A stretch of 64,000 nt of DNA from Microcoleus sp. bin38.metabat.b11b12b14.051 (GCF_013299165.1 NZ_JAAFKD010000001.1:186001-250000); one strand, 5' to 3'. Numbered from the stretch's first letter, positions 50,250 through 59,326 are shown. Numbers and translations are program-made. Notes: generated by a model not told the origin, from the sequence alone.

Positions 50250-50360
50250 CGGGAGGGGATAGGGGCGATTCCCTACGGGATAGCTTCGCTTCACGCACTT
50301 TTGGAATGAAGCAGAGAGTGGCTGTTTGATGTGCACCCTAAACAAGAGTGATTTTCACTC
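50250..50360. repeat. Mosaic of island repeats and a 47610-type gene fragment
   Basis: A GGCGATTCCCTACGGGATAG and CTTCGCTTCACGCACTTTTG repeat is followed by GCTGTTTGATGTGCACCCTA and AACAAGAGTGATTTTCAC. The latter matches 47592-47630, the end of the hypothetical gene at 47610 and its flank. It appears to be a recombination scar. Confidence 0.7.
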
Positions 50361-50478
50361 AAATTAGCACTGATAGACTTTGAGTGTTACACTAAACATA
50401 CAGAATTATTCGGTAATAATTGTGTCCTACCCTACTTGCAGCATATTGAGACTACTTAGGGGGTGATGAGGAGTTATA

Positions 50479-50824
50479 ATGAAACTACCCAATGGCAATC
50501 AGGCTGAAGTTTCTCTGCAAAAGCTGGTGGGCTATTGTTTAAATCCAGAACACTAAGAGTGGAAAGCACAAAGCCAGAGTCTTTGCATCGGTTTTGGGAA
50601 TCACGGCTAATAATGCAGAAGTTTTGCGAGAGCTTATTCAAAAAGCAGCCATTGAAGGTGAAGTTGTCCAAGAAAATACTACTGATTTTGGGCAACAGTT
50701 TAAAGTTGATTGGACTGTACCCGATATAGTGGGGATTGAGCTTCGGACAATCTGGGAAATTACTTCGACTAATTCTAACCCTCGTTTGATTTCAGCTTTC
50801 TTAAACCATGATAAAAAACTTTAG
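50479..50824 (+). pseudogene. DUF6883-family gene with frameshift
   Basis: From ATG 50479, preceded by GAGGAG, the frame reads MKLPNGNQAEVSLQKLVGYC then LNPEH and hits a stop at 50554. The expected continuation resumes in the +1 frame at once (KSGKHKARVFASVLGITA, then NNAEVLRELIQKAAIEGEVV and WTVPDIVGIELRTIWEIT) to a stop at 50824. One extra base near 50554 would restore a single DUF6883 protein of about 114 residues. DUF6883 genes usually precede DUF4926 genes, as here, where the downstream gene overlaps by 17 bases. It is either a real lesion or a sequencing error. Confidence 0.85.
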
Positions 50825-51071
50825 ACTTTTGGATTCTGTTGCGATTCTCCAGCCTGTTTCAAGTACGCGATTAACGCTAGTGGAACCGGAATATGAATCT
50901 GTTTCTAGTTTGCCAGTAGGACTTGTGGGAACTATTGTTGAAGTGTATGATACGGGAAAGGAATGTCAGTATTTAGTGGAGTTTGCTGATAGTCAAGGTA
51001 TTGAATATGCTATGGCTATTTTGAAAGCAGATGAAATTTTAGTTCTGCAATATGAACTGGCAGTTGCTTAG
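50808..51071 (+). CDS. DUF4926-family protein
   Basis: An 87-residue SH3-like beta protein (MIKNFRLLDSVAILQPVSST, then LPVGLVGTIVEVYDTGKECQ, then LVEFADSQGIEYAMAILKAD). The family is frequent in cyanobacteria and commonly paired with DUF6883; the function is unknown, but pairing and mobility suggest a toxin-antitoxin or similar addiction role. The upstream DUF6883 partner is frameshifted. A truncated second copy is at 45539-45682. Confidence 0.88.
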   Translation: MIKNFRLLDSVAILQPVSSTRLTLVEPEYESVSSLPVGLVGTIVEVYDTGKECQYLVEFADSQGIEYAMAILKADEILVLQYELAVA

Positions 51072-51159
51072 TAATGTGAGGGCAAGAGAAGTTACATAAA
51101 GGCGATCGCACTTTTGGAATGAAAGGGCGATCGCCCATAACATTATTCCCAGATAGCTA

Positions 51160-51606
51160 TCAATAATCTAGGTCATAATTCATAGTAAAATTGATATTGC
51201 TTTCTCCGGTTCCTAAAGGAGTACGTACAGAACGGGGAAATAGGAACTCAAAACTAGACACTCCATTGCCAAAATCAATGTAATTACCGCCACTTCGACC
51301 CATAATAAGCACAGTCTCTTGCCAATTGCCACCGTTTACTCTATACAGAAACGGCATCGGGCCCGTATAGCCAGCCGTCTGCTCTGCATTGACATAGAAA
51401 CCACCAATCTGTTTAGCGTTTGATACTGTATTATAGGGGCCAAATTTGCATTCAAAGCTAAATTCTGCTCGCGGAATGAAACAAGACCCTCTTCTTTCTG
51501 GTCCAGCCCAGTTGTTTGCTAAAGCCACAAGTGGAACTGACATTAGAGTTGCTAGGATGGATAATGTAGCTCCTAAAATCGTAATTTTTGCAGTGTTTTG
51601 GGACAT
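51160..51606 (-). CDS. Secreted hypothetical protein
   Basis: A 148-residue protein with a signal peptide (ITILGATLSILATLMSVPLV, then ALA and probable cleavage before NNWAGP). The mature part is beta-rich with two cysteines (GSCFIPR and FECKFG) that could form a disulfide. No family was recognised. It lies next to, and in the same direction as, the M23/PA14 protein but is separated by 224 bases. Confidence 0.65.
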   Translation of the reverse strand: MSQNTAKITILGATLSILATLMSVPLVALANNWAGPERRGSCFIPRAEFSFECKFGPYNTVSNAKQIGGFYVNAEQTAGYTGPMPFLYRVNGGNWQETVLIMGRSGGNYIDFGNGVSSFEFLFPRSVRTPLGTGESNINFTMNYDLDY

Positions 51607-51830
51607 TTTTAGACTCTCATTAGATGTGGTTTACACGGACTTTGACGGATTTGCAAGGGATAGGAATAGGAGCGATCGCTCTTTGGGAATGAAAGGGCGA
51701 TCGCTGTTTAATGAAACACCATTCGCTCCGGTTTTTAGGTACAACCTAAAAATACTTTTGGCGGTGAGAATGTTAACTCAAATAAGTGACAGAGCTTTGG
51801 AATAAATCAAAATACTTTTTGGCTCAGCTT

Positions 51831-54419
51831 CTATTTGTAGGTCTTGCTAATAACTCCCGATCCTCGTGCCCTGCCAAGAGTGACTAAGGGATCTTCCGTG
51901 GTATTACTTGTGTTAGTAACTGCTAGATGTGTATGACGACCTGTAGACCAACCTGTACTGCCTTCAATGCCGATAATCTGTCCTGGGTTAACAGATTCCC
52001 CTTGCCTTACATTTACTTGGTTAAAATGAAGATATGTGAAAGATCGTTGAAGATCGGGGTTCCAAATTGTCACACTATTGTTATGATTTGAAGCTGTCAC
52101 CCATTGCCGAGTCAAAGGATTATAACCTGAGTTTGCGTTAGCGTTAACATACTGAAGTTCTACACCATTAGATTTCACAGAAACAACCTGTCCACCTACG
52201 AGCGCTCGGACATTATAAGGAGCTATAGCATCTGTTGAATCGATGGCTCCGTGTGCCGAAAATCCTCTTGATGAAGAACCTGCGCTACCATAAAGTTGTT
52301 GAAAATACTCCTGCTGAGTAAAGGGAGTAGATGGAAGTGAAACCTTCTCCCAGGAAAGGTCAAATCTAGCATCGCCACCCCCTTCATACTGATCGAAGTA
52401 CATATCGTACTGACCAGCCGGCAATTCAGCAGTTACGTCTTTAGCTGAGTAAGATTCTGTCCACTGATTTGGAGAAGTGATATCAAACCACTGACTTGTA
52501 CTTTGATTTCTAGCAAGTAGCCGGAATCCATCATCACCCTCCACCCGGAACTTATAGGAACTGCCATCAAAATTAGCCTGGGTGTATGCTCGCATCGCAA
52601 AAAAGTCATGGGGTAAACGATTTCCATCTCCATTGGGAGCGCCTGTACCCCAGTTTGCCTTGATGCCTTTTTTGCCATCACCGCGGGTATTAGATCCCAA
52701 ATTAATCACGCCGATGGCATTGGGATTGTTGATGTCTCCTTCCCAGAAGTTTGTTGGTGGAGCACTACCTTGGCTGCTATTCCATGAGTACACCGTCGCT
52801 TTCCATTCCTGCGAGGGATTGACAGACTCTTGGAATTTGGTGGCTGGAATAAGGTTAAAGTTTAAAGCCGCACCTCCACCTAGTTCGGAATACTCAACTG
52901 CAATCGGAACAGTCTCGCCGCTTGAGCGGAAATAGCCTGAATTGGTTGCAAATGATTTATAATTCCATTGATCGATCACTTTTTGATTCTTGATACTTAC
53001 TCGAATACCATCATCAGCTTGAGTTTCGATCTTGTACAAACCAGGAGCTAAATAACGCTGAGTCGTTATTCTTGCCGAAAAATTATCTGAGGGAGTATTA
53101 GTAGGAGAACCCGTACCCCAGTTGCGAGAAAAACGTTGAATACCATCTCCCAAATTTTCAACAAATACAGGAGTGCCTGTTAAGTTAGTATTGTTGAAAT
53201 ATTCAGCCTTCCAGTTGTTCGCAGGAACTTGATTTTGTGTAAGGGTGACTCTAGGCGTACCATTACTCAGCCATTCGAGAGTTCCTTTCTCAAAACTTTG
53301 CCGCCAATTGCCACTATTAAGAGGCAATTGTGATTCTTCACTGGTAGGCAAGCCAAGCTGACTATTTTGACCTCCTAAACTATTGAGGTAATGATTGCCC
53401 AGACTACCGCGAACAGAGTAAGTACCATCGGCTGAGTGAAAGATTGCACCATTTTGGAAGTTTTGTCGCCATTTACTAGATACAAATTGGTATTCAGCAC
53501 CCGTAGATTGACCTAACTGATTAGCTATACTTGGATTCCTGTCGTAATAAGCACGAATGCTACCTTGGATCGGAAATGAACTCAACTGTTTCTCTATTAA
53601 ATATTGCTGTCCGTCGATCGCCACAACCTCCCGATCGTCCTCACTCTTCAACGCCTTAAGCTCACCCTGACTCAAATCCTTACCCTGAACAACCGCCGCA
53701 AAAATCGCTCCCTCATCACCCGGTGAATCCGTAACATTCAACCGCGCATCAACAGAGTGCCCGATCTCTTCCAACAGCACATCCGCCACCGCCGCTGGAT
53801 TCGCGCCATTCTGAGCTAAAAATTCCTTCGATAAATAAATCGTATCCGTCGCCGCCGCAAAAGCTCCATTCGCGCCACCAATCTCAGCAGATGAGACAAC
53901 TTTTACCGGCGGGATTGCACTAAAATCGCGATTAAACCATCCTTCAGCTAAGGCTTTCGCGCCCGCAGCATCCCAGTTTTCCCCAAAAGCCACATTCATC
54001 TTAGTCACGAAATCTGGCTCAGCGGCAAACTTACTCAGATCCTCATATACCTCTGACATCGCCTGACCGGTCAGCAAATCGACAGAGCTATCCTGTAAAC
54101 TTGTGCTGGAATCCGTTGTCAGCGCCTTAGCCATCAGAGTCGGCGAAGCGTCAGGCAAAATGATATTGTCGTAGGCGTTTGGCGTTAAAGTTGGGATATT
54201 AACTTCTTGACCGACACCGCCCGTTAGGATGCGGTTAGCATCTAATTTTGGGATAATTCCTGGAGTCGTTTCTAGGCTGGTATTCCAAGGCGCGATCGCA
54301 CTTTCGTTATTAAAATCAGGCGTGAAAAAATTAGACACGTTATTTCCTCGTGTTGAATCGGGACAAGTACAGAGACTTACCGCGTGTTTGCTTGTATTAA
54401 ATAATCGATTTTTTGTCAT
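51831..54419 (-). CDS. Large secreted protein: HEXXH-like region, two PA14 domains, M23 peptidase
   Basis: An 862-residue protein. The N-terminal 280 residues contain the block found in many cyanobacterial secreted proteins (LLEEIGHSVDARLN, an E-x-x-H variant, then REVVAIDGQQYLIE). LGFP-like repeats follow at about 320-390 (GAIFHSADGTYSVRGSLGNH). Two PA14-type carbohydrate-binding domains come next: about 400-535 (KAEYFNNTNLTGTPVFVENL) and 545-690 (WEGDINNPNAIGVINLGSNT). The C-terminal M23 domain has AHGAIDSTD and the HxH site GRHTHLAV, near the end. M23 enzymes cleave peptidoglycan cross-bridges. The first H-x-x-x-D metal site reads HGAID. No signal peptide was seen, so export may be type I or nonclassical. 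Confidence 0.82.
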   Translation of the reverse strand: MTKNRLFNTSKHAVSLCTCPDSTRGNNVSNFFTPDFNNESAIAPWNTSLETTPGIIPKLDANRILTGGVGQEVNIPTLTPNAYDNIILPDASPTLMAKALTTDSSTSLQDSSVDLLTGQAMSEVYEDLSKFAAEPDFVTKMNVAFGENWDAAGAKALAEGWFNRDFSAIPPVKVVSSAEIGGANGAFAAATDTIYLSKEFLAQNGANPAAVADVLLEEIGHSVDARLNVTDSPGDEGAIFAAVVQGKDLSQGELKALKSEDDREVVAIDGQQYLIEKQLSSFPIQGSIRAYYDRNPSIANQLGQSTGAEYQFVSSKWRQNFQNGAIFHSADGTYSVRGSLGNHYLNSLGGQNSQLGLPTSEESQLPLNSGNWRQSFEKGTLEWLSNGTPRVTLTQNQVPANNWKAEYFNNTNLTGTPVFVENLGDGIQRFSRNWGTGSPTNTPSDNFSARITTQRYLAPGLYKIETQADDGIRVSIKNQKVIDQWNYKSFATNSGYFRSSGETVPIAVEYSELGGGAALNFNLIPATKFQESVNPSQEWKATVYSWNSSQGSAPPTNFWEGDINNPNAIGVINLGSNTRGDGKKGIKANWGTGAPNGDGNRLPHDFFAMRAYTQANFDGSSYKFRVEGDDGFRLLARNQSTSQWFDITSPNQWTESYSAKDVTAELPAGQYDMYFDQYEGGGDARFDLSWEKVSLPSTPFTQQEYFQQLYGSAGSSSRGFSAHGAIDSTDAIAPYNVRALVGGQVVSVKSNGVELQYVNANANSGYNPLTRQWVTASNHNNSVTIWNPDLQRSFTYLHFNQVNVRQGESVNPGQIIGIEGSTGWSTGRHTHLAVTNTSNTTEDPLVTLGRARGSGVISKTYK

Positions 54420-54821
54420 AGCCGATCGCCCGTTCAGTCCAGACTCCGAGTAGGTATACTCAAGAGCAAGACAGTCGATCGACCTAAGACACCATGAGCT
54501 CCGATGAACCGCAACAGTAGCGGTACTTCTGAGCTTCTATTTATCTATCGGGCTCAGTCCGCAAGTTTTATGCAAAACACCGTTATTTGTTACAAAACTT
54601 TACATTAGCCTGCCAAACCTTTGCAAATACTAGCTTTGATGTTAGTTGAAACGATCGCGCCCATTACTGACTCTGAGTATTCCTACTCGGCGTCTCACCG
54701 CTTCAACAAACTCAACTATGCCTGATGTATGTAACAATACACTAAGTACCGCTAGCATACAACTAACAAACGTTAGCAATTTCGGTTATGCTAACGTTAG
54801 CCAAATCTCACAACACCGACA
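54420..54821. other. Divergent spacer with operator-like palindromes
   Basis: 402 bases with no gene. Near the right end are the AACGTTAGC repeats described separately. A CTATTTATCTATCGGGCTCA stretch and AT-rich segments may hold the promoters of the two divergent genes. Confidence 0.6.
54769..54801. promoter_or_regulatory. Operator-like AACGTTAGC direct repeats
   Basis: AACGTTAGC at 54769-54777 and again at 54793-54801, 24 bases apart. The second lies inside a perfect 12-base palindrome GCTAACGTTAGC (54790-54801). They sit 20-53 bases before the HTH protein start at 54822, so autoregulation is plausible. Confidence 0.5.
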
Positions 54822-55325
54822 ATGGCACCAAAAGAAGACTTATTTGCCGAAGCAGCCCAAAACTGGGACTTAGAAAGGCTGTACGAAGCTTTCGCAGAAG
54901 CTAAACGGCAAATCTCTCCCCGATCGCGCAGGGGACTTACAGAAACCGAAAAGCTTTATCTCCGAGGACTACTTTCCGGTTGCAGTCCCGCCGAAATAGC
55001 TAAAAAAATGTTTCAGACTCCCAAAAGTGCAGAGGTTTATCTATGTAAAACTTTATACCAATATGTTAAAAAACTCGCAGATTTACCGAACGAATCAGTG
55101 GGAAATTGGAGAAATGTGTGCGATCGACTAGAGGAAGCAGGATTTAAAGTTCAGTCGTCAGCACAATTTAAATTGAATAATTCTTTGCCGACAGAAGCAT
55201 TAATAAAAATAGTTAATATAGGTTGGCTTGAACAAAGTACAATATCGATGGATATCAACATTCAGTTAACATTCCCCTCAACTTCAGAAACTCCGAAAAA
55301 AGAAGACTTAGATAAAAACGGTTAG
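54822..55325 (+). CDS. HTH protein of the type found at the N-terminus of cyanobacterial STAND/conflict proteins
   Basis: A 167-residue protein whose central region GLTETEKLYLRGLLSGCSPA, then EIAKKMFQTPKSAEVYLCKT, then LYQYVKKL, is a LuxR/sigma-region-4-like helix-turn-helix. This domain commonly precedes NTPase and vWA-MoxR-associated (VMAP) effector modules in cyanobacteria. Here it stands alone with a short beta-rich tail (STISMDINIQLTFPST). It may be an autonomous regulator, or a leftover of a longer conflict protein. Palindromic repeats lie just upstream. Confidence 0.65.
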   Translation: MAPKEDLFAEAAQNWDLERLYEAFAEAKRQISPRSRRGLTETEKLYLRGLLSGCSPAEIAKKMFQTPKSAEVYLCKTLYQYVKKLADLPNESVGNWRNVCDRLEEAGFKVQSSAQFKLNNSLPTEALIKIVNIGWLEQSTISMDINIQLTFPSTSETPKKEDLDKNG

Positions 55326-55373
55326 ATGGGCGATTTATGATAAAATATCAGAAGTACACCCGCGCCAGCCTCA

Positions 55374-55442
55374 GAAACCCGGTTTCTTCCTAGATTTCTC
55401 GTTACTCTTCGCAAAAACTCCCAGAAACCGGGTTTCTTGCCC
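55374..55442. repeat. AGAAACCGGGTTT inverted repeat
   Basis: CAGAAACCCGGTTTCTTCCT and CCCAGAAACCGGGTTTCTTG arms, upstream of the lipoprotein gene; related copies are at 34617 and 43407. Confidence 0.8.
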
Positions 55443-55525
55443 ACGATGCGTTATCATCAAAAATCAAAATTAAAACAGTCTCACCCGCTCGGATTTTACC
55501 TGCAACAATTAAATTAGTTAAATCT

Positions 55526-57313
55526 ATGTCTCGATTTAATGTACGATCAAAAAATCAAGCTCTTGGCTTTTTCATTGGTTTATTGATTTTTGTCATTTTC
55601 ATTCCCGGATGTTGGGCTTTAACAACTAAGATTTCTCCAACACCTCAGCAAGCAGATAACAAAGTAGCTGTCCGTGTTGATGTGAAAAATGCCTCAAATT
55701 CTCACTCTTCCTTGGGAATTGGGCTTAGTGGTATAGCTGATTATTCAACACAATTACCCTTTTTAGATGCTTTCAAATCTTCTAGACAATGGATAACTCA
55801 ATGTGTCAGCGGACAACCAAACTGTAAGGGTGAATGGGATACAGAAGAATATAATCTTTTAAATCTTGATGAAAATGGGTGGGTAAAATCTCTCCCATCT
55901 CCCGAAGAGGCTCCTAAATATACGAGGGTAAGCACCCTATTACTTCGGGAAATCCCCAATCGCTATCCTTCAGGGCAATATATTGTTACTTATGACGGTG
56001 AGGGTGCGATCGAATATAACTATGATGCCAAAAAAGATCCGGCTGCGTCTAAGCCCGGGAGGGATATCATTAATGTCGATGCCACACAAGGCGGAGGTAT
56101 AATGATGACAATTACTGCTACCGATCCTAAGAAAACAGGGAACTATATCCGCAATATTAAAGTTGTTCATTCCCAAGACGAACAGCTTGCTAAAAGCGGT
56201 GAAATATTTAACCCGCTGTTTATTGAAAAAATTAAAAAGTTTAGAGTTTTGCGTTTTATGGACTGGATGGGGACAAACGGCTCTGAACAAAAAGAATGGT
56301 CGAACAGACCTAAGCCAGAGAGTGTGTCCTATGCTTACAGAGGCAATATACCCATAGAAATTATGGTGAATTTATCTAATAAACTCCAAGCGGAACCTTG
56401 GGTTAATATGCCGCATCAGGCTACGGATGAATATATGACTAACTTTGCTAAAATGGTCAAAGATAGTTTAGATCCAAAGCTGAAAGTTTATGTAGAGTAT
56501 TCTAATGAGGTTTGGAATTGGTCATTTCCCCAATCCCATTATGCTTTGAAACAAGGTAAAGCTAAGTGGGGAGATAAAGGAGACGCTTTTATGCAATGGC
56601 ACGGAATGCGTACTGCTCAAATGTGCGATATCTGGAAAGGCGTTTTTGCCGATCAAAAGCATCGAGTTGTCTGCGTGTTGGGAACTCAAAGAGCTTGGAG
56701 AGAGTTAGGAGATTATGCTTTAGATTGTCCCTCTTGGGTAGCTGAGGGCAATAAACCTTGTTATCAACACGGTATTGATGCCTATGCTATTGCTGGATAT
56801 TTCAGCGGCAACTTGGGCGGGAAAGAAAGTGTCGGCACTGTAGAGTCTTGGTTGAATGACGCAGATGGTGGCTTTGGTAAAGCTTTTAAGCAATTAAAAG
56901 AGGGTGGGTTGCTGCCTGGATTTAAAGATAGTTTGCCCGATGTTGATAATGATTTTAGGTATTTTTTAGATGTGGCTAAAAAGAAGAATCTCAAGTTGTT
57001 TGTTTATGAGGGCGGTCAACATATTGTTGGTAGTGAAGGAGTAGAGAATAACGAAAAATTGGCGAAGTTTTTTACGGAACTAAATAGGCGTCCAGAAATG
57101 TATGAGATGTACGCGCAATTATTGAATAGTTGGAAACAAGCTGGGGGCAGTCTGTTTATGCACTTTGTGGATGTGAGTACGTTTAGTAAGTGGGGAAGTT
57201 GGGGGGCTTTGGAGTATGTGGAGCAAAAGGAGTCGCCTAAGTATAATGCTTTGATGGATTTTATTGATAAGAATCCTTGCTGGTGGGATGGCTGTGATCT
57301 TGAGGGAAGTTGA
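55526..57313 (+). CDS. Lipoprotein with glycoside-hydrolase-like barrel
   Basis: A 595-residue protein with an N-terminal signal and lipobox (FVIFIPGC, residue 28 or so), an initial beta domain, and then a TIM-barrel-like region with repeating strand-helix units. Two glutamates fit a retaining clan GH-A pair: N327-E328 in YVEYSNEVWNW (acid/base, NE motif) and E495 in FVYEGGQH (nucleophile). A C-terminal segment holds cysteines (NPCWWDGCDLEGS). Known GH-A enzymes cleave polysaccharides such as cellulose or mannan. The substrate is unknown. It is probably anchored in the outer membrane or periplasm. Confidence 0.75.
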   Translation: MSRFNVRSKNQALGFFIGLLIFVIFIPGCWALTTKISPTPQQADNKVAVRVDVKNASNSHSSLGIGLSGIADYSTQLPFLDAFKSSRQWITQCVSGQPNCKGEWDTEEYNLLNLDENGWVKSLPSPEEAPKYTRVSTLLLREIPNRYPSGQYIVTYDGEGAIEYNYDAKKDPAASKPGRDIINVDATQGGGIMMTITATDPKKTGNYIRNIKVVHSQDEQLAKSGEIFNPLFIEKIKKFRVLRFMDWMGTNGSEQKEWSNRPKPESVSYAYRGNIPIEIMVNLSNKLQAEPWVNMPHQATDEYMTNFAKMVKDSLDPKLKVYVEYSNEVWNWSFPQSHYALKQGKAKWGDKGDAFMQWHGMRTAQMCDIWKGVFADQKHRVVCVLGTQRAWRELGDYALDCPSWVAEGNKPCYQHGIDAYAIAGYFSGNLGGKESVGTVESWLNDADGGFGKAFKQLKEGGLLPGFKDSLPDVDNDFRYFLDVAKKKNLKLFVYEGGQHIVGSEGVENNEKLAKFFTELNRRPEMYEMYAQLLNSWKQAGGSLFMHFVDVSTFSKWGSWGALEYVEQKESPKYNALMDFIDKNPCWWDGCDLEGS

Positions 57314-57354
57314 TTGCAATTGGTAGGGTGTGTCACGAAAGGAAAACACGCTTT

Positions 57355-57482
57355 ATATCATCTCCGGTCGATTACTATAACAAAAATGGTTCGTAGTGCG
57401 GACTTAAGTCCGCAGCTATAGAGCGGACTTAAGTCCGCACTACGAACCTTACTTATTGCGGTCAATCGACCGGACATGATAT
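57355..57482. mobile_element. MITE-like element with nested hairpin
   Basis: Outer ends ATATCATCTCCGGTCGATTA (57355) and, in reverse complement, ATATCATGTCCGGTCGATTG (to 57482) form inverted repeats of about 19 bases. Inside lies a GGTTCGTAGTGCGGACTTAA hairpin (57388-57448). The whole is 128 bases with no reading frame. Confidence 0.7.
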
Positions 57483-57529
57483 TATTTGTACGAAGGCAAA
57501 TTTGCAAAAGTATTGCTGTTATGTTTTTT

Positions 57530-57900
57530 TATTCAAATATTGTCGGTTGGTGCGTCGCTAGGAGATTTGCAATTTTTTTGGGGATGGTTGATGGCGACAC
57601 ACCCTACGAATACTATATGTTTTTTTATTCTAATATTGTCGGTTGGTGCGTCGCTCGGAGATTTTCAATTTTTTTGGGGATGGTTGATGGCGACACACCC
57701 TACGAATACTATATGTTTTTTTATTCAAATATTCTCGGTTGGTGCGTCGCTAGGAGATTTGCTATCTTTTTTTGGGGATGGTTGATGGCGACACACCCTA
57801 CGAATACTATATGTTTTTTTATTCAAATATTGTCGGTTGGTGCGTCGCTAGGAGATTTGCAATTTTTTTGGGGATGGTTGATGGCGACACACCCTACAGG
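57530..57900. repeat. Four tandem 96-base repeats
   Basis: TGCGTCGCT begins at 57551, 57647, 57743 and 57841 (period 96, 96, 98). Each unit holds GGTGCGTCGC and GCGACACACC arms, as in the 89-base array at 38626, and a run of T bases with ATGTTTTTTTATTC. Open frames across it are artefacts of the repeat. Confidence 0.95.
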
Positions 57901-57931
57901 GTATTGAGGGACGATCGCGCTTTTGGTACAA

Positions 57932-58513
57932 TCAAGTATCGTTCGATCGCACTTGTTCAAAATCTTCAGCATCCGCCTGCAAACCAGAACCCTCGCCATT
58001 CCTCAACCGTGGCGATTCCCCCTTACCCGCACTCGCAGCGTAACCCCCAGAATACCTGTCATCTAAACCCGAATCCCTCAGCGAAATTGCACCTCTTTGA
58101 CTCTGCGACAATCGATCGCTCGATCGGCGATTTGTCCCAGAAATCGGCGGCTTCCGAGTTAAACTTTTCCAAGCAGCCTTCACCCCACTCACTACGCTGC
58201 GAGTTGTTACCTGCACGTTTTGGGCTTGTTTTTTTGCAGTACCAATACTACGATCGACTTGTTTGACAACCTCCCCCGCACTTTGCACCCCATCGCTGAC
58301 ATCATCCGTCAACTCGCTAATTTCCAACCCCGTCAACCGAATCGCCTCCAAAGTCGGCGGAAACTCGCGAGAAAGCGTGTCAGCCAGCTTTTCCACGCTG
58401 CGCGCCGCCCTTGCTAGCGCTTGCACCGCAGGTATTAAAGTCACTAAAACAGCAGTTAAGCTAACCGCCACTAGCAAAATCGAAAGTCCTAGCCAGAATA
58501 TAGGGTCACTCAC
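57932..58513 (-). CDS. DUF948-family membrane protein
   Basis: A 193-residue protein with one N-terminal transmembrane helix (about 5-28, FWLGLSILLVAVSLTAVLVT) and a following amphipathic helical region (VQALARAARSVEKLADTLSR, then LEISELTDDVSDGVQSAGEV) typical of DUF948. The tail is Arg/Ser/Gly-rich. Function is unknown. It is followed in the same direction by the YtxH-like gene upstream, so the three genes 57932, 58617 and 58994 are a likely envelope cluster. Confidence 0.8.
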   Translation of the reverse strand: MSDPIFWLGLSILLVAVSLTAVLVTLIPAVQALARAARSVEKLADTLSREFPPTLEAIRLTGLEISELTDDVSDGVQSAGEVVKQVDRSIGTAKKQAQNVQVTTRSVVSGVKAAWKSLTRKPPISGTNRRSSDRLSQSQRGAISLRDSGLDDRYSGGYAASAGKGESPRLRNGEGSGLQADAEDFEQVRSNDT

Positions 58514-58616
58514 TTGAATCTCGGATTTGGGGCTGACCTAAGTGTTGCAGTAAATCAAGGATTGCGATCGACTCGCAATGACTAAAATACCTTATTTTTG
58601 CTCGCTTTTGAGCTGG

Positions 58617-58958
58617 TTAGCGGACAGGAGGGCGCGACGGGGGACTGACTTCTACTTCAGTTTCCGAGAGAGTTTGACGTTCCCGCTGAGTCGCTTCTAA
58701 ACCGGCTGCGATCGCCTCCTTCAATCTCACCAAAGTTTCGTCCCAATTGCGGATGGCAGTTTCCGAAAGTCGATCGGCCTGCAATTGCACGCTAGTTGAT
58801 AAATCCTCCGCCAACTCCGGCAAAGCATCGGCTGATTTTTTCAAGATCTGCCGCGTCTCCTTGCCCGTTCGCGGTGCCATCAGCAACCCAGTCACTGCCC
58901 CGATCGCAGAACCCACCAACAGACCGCCAATAAATAATCCAGAACGTTTAGATGACAT
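58617..58958 (-). CDS. YtxH-domain protein
   Basis: A 113-residue protein from ATG 58958 (MSSKRSGLFIGGLLVGSAIG). A Gly-rich membrane-associated segment, AVTGLLMAPRTGKETRQILK, is the YtxH hallmark. The remaining residues are helical and charged. The earlier ATG at 59024 adds 22 residues without similarity to the family. YtxH proteins are associated with membranes and stress; the function is not established. Confidence 0.8.
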   Translation of the reverse strand: MSSKRSGLFIGGLLVGSAIGAVTGLLMAPRTGKETRQILKKSADALPELAEDLSTSVQLQADRLSETAIRNWDETLVRLKEAIAAGLEATQRERQTLSETEVEVSPPSRPPVR

Positions 58959-58993
58959 TTTTATAACTACTCTCCATACGATTTTAGAATAGC

Positions 58994-59299
58994 TTACCTC
59001 ACAGGTCGATCGCGCTTGGGCCAAAGCATCCGCCCCAAACCCAGCAATCCCAAGAGTTGCTGAACCTGTTGCAGTTGCAATTCCAGTTGTTGATAATGCA
59101 CCCGCAATTCGCGAGCACGTTGCTGCCTTTTTGCAAAAAATTTGGGCGATTTGCCGAGAACATTGCTGCTACAGCGCTCGATTGCTGCGATCCGAACTTC
59201 AAAAAGTGCGATCGTCCGCCTGATTTTCCACACTCTCGCAGCGATAGAAAAACAGACAAGAGATATTAGTAGATTGATAATTACAACACCCGTCAGCAT
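58994..59299 (-). CDS. Small membrane protein, cyanobacterial
   Basis: A 101-residue protein beginning MLTGVVIINLLISLVCFSIA. One N-terminal membrane helix is followed by a helical coiled-coil region (RELRVHYQQLELQLQQVQQL) and a basic tail. The ATG at 59326 would add nine residues before a poor hydrophobic start. It is upstream of and in the same direction as YtxH and DUF948. No family was recognised. Confidence 0.65.
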   Translation of the reverse strand: MLTGVVIINLLISLVCFSIAARVWKIRRTIALFEVRIAAIERCSSNVLGKSPKFFAKRQQRARELRVHYQQLELQLQQVQQLLGLLGLGRMLWPKRDRPVR

Positions 59300-59326
59300 T
59301 TCTTTCCTATTTTCAACTACTAACAT

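Noticed and set aside
57476-57907. Repeated open frames with tandem peptide blocks
   Set aside because: Product of the 96-base repeat array; no ribosome binding site, and blocks occur in several frames.
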